DNA of 6,956 bases, taken from positions 1 to 6,956 of the forward strand of contig CAYIOJ010000043.1 of assembly GCA_964365025.1 (NCBI GenBank). Direction: 5' to 3'. The stretch is from UBA10003 sp964365025. Lineage in GTDB: Bacteria > Patescibacteriota > Patescibacteriia > Magasanikbacterales > UBA10003. Position 1 is the stretch's first letter; the number at the start of each line of letters is the position of its first letter. Below are positions 1-4,290 of this stretch, piece after piece. The translations under genes and the position numbers were made by a program. The notes under the pieces were generated by a model. The model made no database searches, was not told where the DNA came from, and saw only the letters and a list, made by a program, of their open reading frames with translations.

Positions 1-565
1 ACAAATATGAAAGAAAAAATCTATTCCGGTTAATAATGCCGTAATCAATTTTTTCCACTTTGCGCGCGGCCAATACTTCCACTGATTTTTCATTGATCGG
101 CAAACCCAGAATTTTCGCCAAATAATTCTTTTTTTGTCCAATGGGCAAGAATCCAAAGGTAACGTCCAAATCAGCGGTGCGCGTCAGAATCCGCGCCAAA
201 GTGTCATCATTCCCCACTATCACCACATTTTTCACGCCATGGCGCATTTCGTCTTCCACCAAAACTCGCGGATTGGTAAAAGTGGACAAACGGATAATTT
301 TGCCGACAATTTCAAAATCCCCCAACCGCGTCTCTATAATGGAAATTATGGGCTGAAAAGGCCGTTCTTTCAAATAACCGTCGTAAAGATACAAATACGA
401 CTCTTTGGGAGTGCGGTTGACTTCGGTGCGGCGCGCGGCCTCGCGCTTTACCAGCTGGTAAAGTTTTCTTTTAATCGCGACGGGCTTTTTGCCAATTTCA
501 CCGATTTGATCATCTTTTTTCAAAGACGACTTAAGAGTTGGGCGCGTTTTCGTCATATCCTTCAT
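1..565 (-). CDS. Diacylglycerol kinase-like (DAGK catalytic domain) protein, 3' end outside window
   Basis: The reading frame stays open from ATG at 565 to the left edge (188 codons visible), so the C-terminal part is missing. The order of elements matches the DAGK/sphingosine kinase N-terminal lobe: a basic N-terminal tail (residues 1-50), a strand VKNVVIVG (111-118) leading into GNDDT (118-122), where the family has GGDGT, then FGFLPIGQKKNYLAKILGLP (138-157), which aligns with the usual LGIIPLGTGNDFA...LGIP, then KVEKIDYGIINRNRFFLSYL, which matches the family's 'IDLG.vngryFlnv'. Known members phosphorylate diacylglycerol or related lipids at the membrane. Here both nucleotide-binding signatures are altered, so catalysis is uncertain. 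The start at 565 is preferred because AAGG lies 5 nt upstream; an in-frame ATG at 556 is possible but its AAGGA would be too close. The start lies inside the bactofilin gene (overlap 531-565), suggesting translational coupling. The family call is fairly sure, the activity is not. Confidence 0.75.
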   Translation of the reverse strand, partial: MKDMTKTRPTLKSSLKKDDQIGEIGKKPVAIKRKLYQLVKREAARRTEVNRTPKESYLYLYDGYLKERPFQPIISIIETRLGDFEIVGKIIRLSTFTNPRVLVEDEMRHGVKNVVIVGNDDTLARILTRTADLDVTFGFLPIGQKKNYLAKILGLPINEKSVEVLAARKVEKIDYGIINRNRFFLSYL

Positions 566-941
566 TCTTGCCTTTTACTTTGCGGCCTTTTTCATTTTCA
601 TCCATGATACAGCGGCCGTGAAGGATGGCGCCGGCGGCGACAATGATAGTTTTGGTTTCCACATCGCCGTAAATCTTGGCGGTGGGCGTTAACTCCAAAG
701 TTGAGCCGATTTTCATATTACCGTGCACCTCGCCTGAAACCAAAGCCGACTCCGCGCCGACATTGGCGTTAATTTTTGCCCCTTCCTCCACCCGCAGGTG
801 CTTGCCGGTTTTCACCGTACCGCTCACCTGCCCCTCAATTACGATATTGCCTTCAGACACAAATTCTCCTTCCACCTTTACTGACGGGCCAACTATAGTT
901 TCCACCTCGTCTCCCCCCGGAAGCACTTTTTTGTCGCTCAT
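531..941 (-). CDS. Bactofilin (polymer-forming cytoskeletal protein)
   Basis: This 136-residue protein has the whole bactofilin pattern. A short charged N-terminus (1-15) precedes a run of about six-residue beta-helix turns from residue 17 to 113 (GPSVKVEGEF, GNIVIEGQVSGTV, LRVEEGAKINANV, ALVSGEVHGNM, LELTPTAKIYGDV, IIVAAGAILHGRC), with glycine or asparagine at turns and hydrophobic inward positions. A charged, low-complexity tail follows (114-136). Bactofilins self-assemble without nucleotide into filaments, often on the inner face of the membrane, and scaffold envelope or cell-shape proteins. There is no signal peptide, as expected for the family. The 35 nt at its end overlap the DAGK-like gene. 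No Shine-Dalgarno is visible before ATG 941; the upstream sequence is A/T-rich and two promoter candidates precede it, one across the end of the fold-back element and one at the kinase stop codon. The identification is firm; the cargo or partner is unknown. Confidence 0.92.
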   Translation of the reverse strand: MSDKKVLPGGDEVETIVGPSVKVEGEFVSEGNIVIEGQVSGTVKTGKHLRVEEGAKINANVGAESALVSGEVHGNMKIGSTLELTPTAKIYGDVETKTIIVAAGAILHGRCIMDENEKGRKVKGKNEGYDENAPNS

Positions 942-949
942 ATTGAAAA

Positions 950-978
950 TTTAAAGTTTAATTAGGGTCTATCGTCAA
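950..978 (-). promoter_or_regulatory. Candidate proximal promoter of bactofilin, -35 supplied by the fold-back element end
   Basis: TTGACG (973-978, read on the minus strand) is followed by a 17-nt spacer and TTTAAA (950-955). The -35 hexamer lies inside the terminal repeat of the fold-back element and the -10 lies outside it. Only 8 nt separate the -10 from the bactofilin ATG at 941, so a transcript from here would be almost leaderless. The -10 matches TATAAT at 4 of 6 positions in an A/T-rich region, so this is weaker than the promoter at 1158-1186. Confidence 0.35.
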
Positions 979-1145
979 ATGCGCTTTGGCCTGCCTGCCG
1001 GCAGGCAGGCAACGAAATTTCAGAATTTTGTGACAGAATGCTTGAATAAATTTTGAGGTTTATCTGAAAGATAAGCTGAAAAATTTTGAAAACATTATGG
1101 CCAAAATTATGAAATTGCAGTAAAAGAGCATTTGGCGGCAGACCC
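965..1145. mobile_element. Fold-back (MITE-like) element flanked by TTA direct repeats
   Basis: The two ends are inverted copies. The left 965-987 and the reverse complement of 1123-1145 both begin GGGTCT and agree at 19 of 23 positions. The homology continues inward along both arms: 1014-1030 matches the reverse complement of 1102-1118 at 15 of 17, and the centre is a perfect TTATCT-gaa-AGATAA hairpin (1060-1074). So nearly the whole 181 bp is one imperfect palindrome. TTA stands directly outside both ends (962-964 and 1146-1148), as expected of a 3-bp target duplication. No open reading frame in it looks like a protein. A non-autonomous element mobilised by a transposase elsewhere (for example an IS5-type enzyme of a group making 3-bp TNA duplications) is an inference. 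It occupies most of the gap between the kinase and bactofilin genes. Confidence 0.7.
989..1010. repeat. Perfect 22-bp GC-rich palindrome (GCCTGCCTGCC / GGCAGGCAGGC)
   Basis: Eleven bases are followed directly by their exact reverse complement, with no spacer. The sequence is wholly G/C-rich except for four A/T positions, in A/T-rich surroundings. It has no counterpart in the right arm of the surrounding fold-back element, so it appears as an insertion in the left arm. Short TGCCTGCCGGCAGGCA-type palindromes recur in many Patescibacteria genomes; their role is unknown to me. Confidence 0.85.
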
Positions 1146-1157
1146 TTAGGTGATTGT

Positions 1158-1186
1158 ATTTTAGAAAAAAGAAGAGAAAATGTCAA
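1158..1186 (-). promoter_or_regulatory. Near-consensus sigma-70-type promoter overlapping the kinase stop codon
   Basis: On the minus strand TTGACA (1181-1186, all six consensus bases) is followed by exactly 17 nt and TAAAAT (1158-1163, 5 of 6). The TGA stop of the histidine kinase gene lies within the -35 hexamer. Transcription would begin near 1150, right at the TTA bordering the fold-back element, and would give the bactofilin/DAGK-like genes a leader of about 210 nt containing that whole element. Confidence 0.6.
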
Positions 1187-2796
1187 CCCGCGCGCTTTAT
1201 CGGCAATCTAAACCCAAAAGTCGCGCCTTGACCCGGGCCGGGACTGGTAACAAAGACCTCGCCGTCATGCGCTTCAATAAATTTTTTAACAACAAACAAT
1301 CCCAAGCCAACGCCGGTGGCGGTAATTTTTTTCGCCTCTTCAGCGCGATAAAATTTTTGAAAAACATTTCCCAAATCCAATTTAGTCAGGCCAATGCCGT
1401 TGTCCGAAACCTGATAGACAATTTGCCGTCCTTTTTTAAATAATTCCATTTTCAGCCAGCCTTTGGGCGTGTACTTGATGGCGTTGGTTAAAAAATTCAA
1501 CATCACATTGCGAATTTTTTCCGCATCCACCGTCATTTCCGGCAAATTTTTAGCAATTTCCACTTGGAATCGCAAGCCTTTTTCTTTAGCCGGCAAAGAA
1601 ATTTCCGTTACCAATTCTTCCGCCACTTTTTTCAAATCGGTTTTGACAAAAGTATAACTGGTGCGGCCGCCTTCAATGCGCGACACATCCAAAAAATCAT
1701 TGACCAAATAAATCAAATGTTCATTGCTTTTATAGACATTATCAAGCACTTTCTCTATTTTCGGATTATCCAATTTGCCGTAATCACCTTCCTGAATCAT
1801 GGAAACATAGCCCTTGATGACCGTGAGCGGGGTGCGCAGTTGATGCGCTGAAATGGAAAGAAATTCACTTTTCAATTTGTCCAAGGCCTGCAGTTTGGCG
1901 TTGGCTTCATTTAATTGTTCTGCTAATTTTTGAATTTCTTCGCGGCGTTTGATTTCATGCCGGACTGAACGAATCAGCATTATGCCGAATATGCCAAAAG
2001 CCGCTACTGTTAAAGATCTAAAAATAATTTCGGTGCTGTTTTTTGATAAAAATAAGTCGGTCAAAAGAATAATCGCCAAAAGTCCGGTAAATAACTCCGC
2101 CGAAACAACTTTTATATCCATCAATTTATACTTTAACATCGCGTAAACCGTCAAAACAACATAAACGCCGACGAGCACATTGCCCCAAGGGGCGATGTCT
2201 ATGCCATACCACAGCGGATAATTGGTGGAACCGCCAATAAAAGCCACCACAATACCGGCTAACAATAAAAAAGATGAGATTCTCTGTGAACCGCGTGACT
2301 GGCGATAATTTTTAAACAATAAAACGGAAGCATAAACAACATGCGCGAAAAAAGCCACTAAATATGGCGTATAGAAAGGGCCGGGCAATGGCCAAAATTT
2401 AAAATATGAACGCGCGGTAATGCCGGCCACGAAGTACGGCGTCAAATTAGCTATTACCCAAAATATTGAAAAAACATAAAAGACAACCAGGGTAATTTTG
2501 TAAAATTTCAAATTATCCAACTTAAGAAAAACAAGTACCAGGTGCAAATAAGAGATGGAACTAAAAATAGCGCCGAACATCAAAGCGCGCGCCCAGAATA
2601 GCGCCGAATCGGCATTGGTGGAGATCTGCCAAAAAAAATAACAGTAGCTCCAAGCGGCTACTGACACGCAAAAAAATAATAGATACCGGGCCACGCGTTT
2701 ACTAAGGCCGGTAAAGACAAGATAAAACCCGAGGACAGTGCTCGTAACAGCGTTAACCAAAGCCGACGCTGGAAAAAACCAAAGCGAAGAATTCAT
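1183..2796 (-). CDS. Membrane sensor histidine kinase with 7TM-type N-terminal region
   Basis: The 537-residue protein senses an unknown signal and would autophosphorylate on histidine. About nine hydrophobic stretches fill residues 6-276; the first seven (6-222) resemble the HisKA_7TM input domain, including the 'WPLPGPFY' loop and 'FIGGSTNYPLWYGIDIAPWGN', and two more follow at 235-249 and 259-276. A charged coiled-coil linker (278-310) leads to HisKA with the H box SISAHQLRTPL (phospho-acceptor H318). The HATPase_c domain shows the N box NFLTNAIKYTP (434-444), G1 box DNGIGL (465-470), F box FQKFYRAEEA and G2 box GVGLGLFVV (495-503), all intact. The residue after the acceptor is Q319, not the usual E/D. 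No response regulator is adjacent, so within this window the kinase is an orphan. No Shine-Dalgarno precedes ATG 2796; a TATAAT box lies 8 nt upstream. The class is certain, the signal and partner are unknown. Confidence 0.93.
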   Translation of the reverse strand: MNSSLWFFPASALVNAVTSTVLGFYLVFTGLSKRVARYLLFFCVSVAAWSYCYFFWQISTNADSALFWARALMFGAIFSSISYLHLVLVFLKLDNLKFYKITLVVFYVFSIFWVIANLTPYFVAGITARSYFKFWPLPGPFYTPYLVAFFAHVVYASVLLFKNYRQSRGSQRISSFLLLAGIVVAFIGGSTNYPLWYGIDIAPWGNVLVGVYVVLTVYAMLKYKLMDIKVVSAELFTGLLAIILLTDLFLSKNSTEIIFRSLTVAAFGIFGIMLIRSVRHEIKRREEIQKLAEQLNEANAKLQALDKLKSEFLSISAHQLRTPLTVIKGYVSMIQEGDYGKLDNPKIEKVLDNVYKSNEHLIYLVNDFLDVSRIEGGRTSYTFVKTDLKKVAEELVTEISLPAKEKGLRFQVEIAKNLPEMTVDAEKIRNVMLNFLTNAIKYTPKGWLKMELFKKGRQIVYQVSDNGIGLTKLDLGNVFQKFYRAEEAKKITATGVGLGLFVVKKFIEAHDGEVFVTSPGPGQGATFGFRLPIKRAG

Positions 2797-2804
2797 ACAC
2801 GCAT

Positions 2805-2832
2805 ATTATACCATAAAAAAAACGAGCGCCAA
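2805..2832 (-). promoter_or_regulatory. Promoter of the histidine kinase gene, possibly leaderless
   Basis: A perfect TATAAT (2805-2810 on the minus strand) stands 8 nt before the kinase ATG. TTGGCG (2827-2832, 4 of 6 against TTGACA) lies 16 nt upstream of it, inside the stem and loop of the preceding terminator. Transcription starting 6-8 nt after the -10 would put the 5' end at or next to the start codon, in keeping with the absence of any Shine-Dalgarno sequence. Confidence 0.55.
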
Positions 2833-2847
2833 AGAAATTGACGCTCG
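2815..2847 (-). terminator. Rho-independent terminator of the methyltransferase gene
   Basis: On the minus strand an 8-bp stem, CGAGCGTC with GGCGCTCG (one G-U pair), encloses a 9-nt A/T-rich loop and is followed by eight consecutive T (2815-2822). It lies about 40 nt past the methyltransferase stop. A smaller perfect hairpin, GTCCT-taac-AGGAC plus TTTT (2855-2872), sits between the two and may assist. Confidence 0.85.
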
Positions 2848-2885
2848 CCGCGCGAAAAGTCCTGTTAAGGACAAGTGCGCGAAGG

Positions 2886-4091
2886 TTAGAAGTTTCTTAT
2901 TTTGCGGCAAACGCCGACCGGGTGGATACGGTGAGGTTCAACCCGCATCTCAATCTCACAGTGAATGAATCCTGCCTCAAACAGGATCCGCCGATATGCT
3001 CCGACCGTGCGGCGAATGAGTAGCGACCAGTTAATGGCCCACCGCACCGCGAAGGACCAAGCGCTTGGCCCGATGTGCGCGCTCACGAACAGTCCATTCG
3101 GCCGCAGGATTCGCCGAATCTCGCGGCAAATCTCCACGGCCGATTTCCACGGACGATAATCCAGGAAGCCGACCATCTCCACGATGTCCCATAAATCGTT
3201 GAGCTCACCACGGACAAAGGTTTTCACGTCCTTCACGTGGATATGGACATACGACTCAACGCCGCGCTCCTTGGCTAGGTGAATTGCCCTCAAAAGCGAT
3301 GATCCGCTCAAGTCCACCAGATGCAATTCCACCATACCCCTGGCTTCGGGCTTAAATTCCAAAAAGCGCGCCAAGGCCTCAATCGTGGCCTGAGCTGATC
3401 CGCAAGCCAAGGACAACACGCGGATCTGTCGCTTGTTAGCAGTCCACAGCCGGCACAACTCTGTCAGTAACTCCTTGTAAGTAATGCGCAAACGATTGCG
3501 CACCGCTTGCCCGTCCGGCTGGTTCAGCCAAAAGCGAACCAATCGCCCCCTAATGGTGTTCAACTGGTCGAGCTGACGCAGCACCGGAACAGCGTTGATA
3601 CCGTCCAACGCCTGCGAAGTAAGCACGCCGTAGCGGACGCGCTCGCCAAGCCAGTGGCTGTCAAACAGCCACAAAGCGTGTCGCGGTCCGAGAAGCCAGC
3701 GCAGATTGTACTCATTCAGCCGCTCTCGTCTGCGCTCTTTTTCAACCTGCTCGGCGACGCTGTCATCAGCAGACGCCCGGATGTCTGACCGCTTGAACTT
3801 CGGACGATGAAACAGATACCAGTACAAACGGAAAATCCACACCTTGGGTACGACCCAGAGGGCGCAGCACATCATCAGCGGCCAGAGAATGATATAAGGC
3901 CAACGCGAATACTCCATCTCCTCCATGGTTTGTGTGACCTGCAGCAGCGAAAAGTCAGTGGCCAAGGAATCATCAGCTTTCTCTGTCCTGATAGTCGCGG
4001 CTAAGGTGCCCACCCTATCAAACCATTCGTCACCGTTGCCGTTTCCCACGATTTGAGCTTGCAAACGAGCGGTAGCTCTCCTAGGTTTCAT
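2886..4091 (-). CDS. Class I SAM-dependent methyltransferase with N-terminal membrane anchor
   Basis: This 401-residue protein shows no signal peptide at its extreme N-terminus but has a strongly hydrophobic, tryptophan-rich segment at 64-94 (PYIILWPLMMCCALWVV onwards) that should anchor it in the membrane. A basic stretch, RERRRERLNEY-like (118-128), follows. The Rossmann methyltransferase fold begins near 222: motif I VLSLACGSA (225-233), the acidic strand end HLVDLS with D260 expected to bind SAM ribose, DLWDIVEMVGFLDY (299-312) in the motif IV region, and EICREIRRILRPNGLFVSA (320-338) for the conserved helix-strand. The substrate cannot be told; the anchor suggests a lipid or membrane-proximal target (inference). 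The start is well supported by AGGAGG 5 nt before ATG 4091. The gene is visibly richer in G+C and less AAA/ATT-biased than its neighbours and has its own promoter and terminators, consistent with acquisition as a unit. Confidence 0.8.
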   Translation of the reverse strand: MKPRRATARLQAQIVGNGNGDEWFDRVGTLAATIRTEKADDSLATDFSLLQVTQTMEEMEYSRWPYIILWPLMMCCALWVVPKVWIFRLYWYLFHRPKFKRSDIRASADDSVAEQVEKERRRERLNEYNLRWLLGPRHALWLFDSHWLGERVRYGVLTSQALDGINAVPVLRQLDQLNTIRGRLVRFWLNQPDGQAVRNRLRITYKELLTELCRLWTANKRQIRVLSLACGSAQATIEALARFLEFKPEARGMVELHLVDLSGSSLLRAIHLAKERGVESYVHIHVKDVKTFVRGELNDLWDIVEMVGFLDYRPWKSAVEICREIRRILRPNGLFVSAHIGPSAWSFAVRWAINWSLLIRRTVGAYRRILFEAGFIHCEIEMRVEPHRIHPVGVCRKIRNF

Positions 4092-4097
4092 TGTCCC

Positions 4098-4105
4098 CTC
4101 CTTTA
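4098..4105 (-). promoter_or_regulatory. Strong ribosome binding site of the methyltransferase gene
   Basis: AAAGGAGG-type purine run on the minus strand, with AGGAGG ending 5 nt before ATG 4091. It is the strongest Shine-Dalgarno in the window and contrasts with the kinase and bactofilin starts, which have none. Confidence 0.75.
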
Positions 4106-4115
4106 CTTTGCGGGC

Positions 4116-4169
4116 GTTATTGCCCTGATTCCATAGACTATTTTAAGTCTACAAAATCAGGGCAATAAC
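4116..4169 (-). promoter_or_regulatory. 54-nt leader hairpin (24-bp stem) upstream of the methyltransferase
   Basis: The outer arms GTTATTGCCCTGATT and AATCAGGGCAATAAC are perfectly complementary over 15 bp. Inside them, TAGACT pairs with AGTCTA (6 bp) around a 6-nt loop (4140-4145). The three positions between the stems read TTG and TGG in the minus-strand RNA, forming U-G, U-G and G-U pairs, so the stem is continuous for 24 bp; in plus-strand RNA the same positions would be A-C mismatches. It lies between the predicted start of transcription (about 4194) and the Shine-Dalgarno. No T-run follows on either strand, so it is not a plain terminator. A role in mRNA stability or binding of a regulator is possible but unproven. 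Confidence 0.75.
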
Positions 4170-4200
4170 CATGTCCTTTTATGTTAAAGAACGATATCTT

Positions 4201-4229
4201 ATCCTACAAAAATTCACCAAAACTGTCAA
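4201..4229 (-). promoter_or_regulatory. Promoter of the methyltransferase gene
   Basis: Minus-strand TTGACA (4224-4229, 6 of 6) is followed by a 17-nt spacer and TAGGAT (4201-4206, 4 of 6). It lies just downstream of the argS terminator and would start a leader of about 100 nt that contains the long hairpin. Confidence 0.6.
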
Positions 4230-4242
4230 TCCCCGCCAGCAT

Positions 4243-4268
4243 AAAAGGGAGCGACTGCCGCTCCCCTT
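4243..4268 (-). terminator. Rho-independent terminator after argS
   Basis: On the minus strand GGGAGCG (4259-4265) pairs with CGCTCCC (4247-4253) around a 5-nt loop, and AAG/TTT extends the stem to 10 bp with one G-U pair, followed by TTTTAT. It is about 23 nt past the argS TGA. The T-run is short, but position and stem strength fit. Confidence 0.75.
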
Positions 4269-4290
4269 AAAATACAACGGCAAATTCGGG

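Noticed and set aside
134..607. Plus-strand open frame of 157 codons
   Set aside because: Antisense to the DAGK-like gene, whose minus-strand translation gives clear family motifs; the plus-strand product resembles nothing and is a mirror of coding bias.
962..1186. Minus-strand 74-codon open frame in the kinase-bactofilin gap
   Set aside because: It covers the fold-back element and translates the 22-bp palindrome (PACRQAGQ), a common false gene call; no ribosome site and no family resemblance.
4116..4169. Long hairpin read as a transcription terminator
   Set aside because: Neither side is followed by a T-run, a proper terminator for argS already lies at 4243-4268, and the hairpin is downstream of the methyltransferase promoter.
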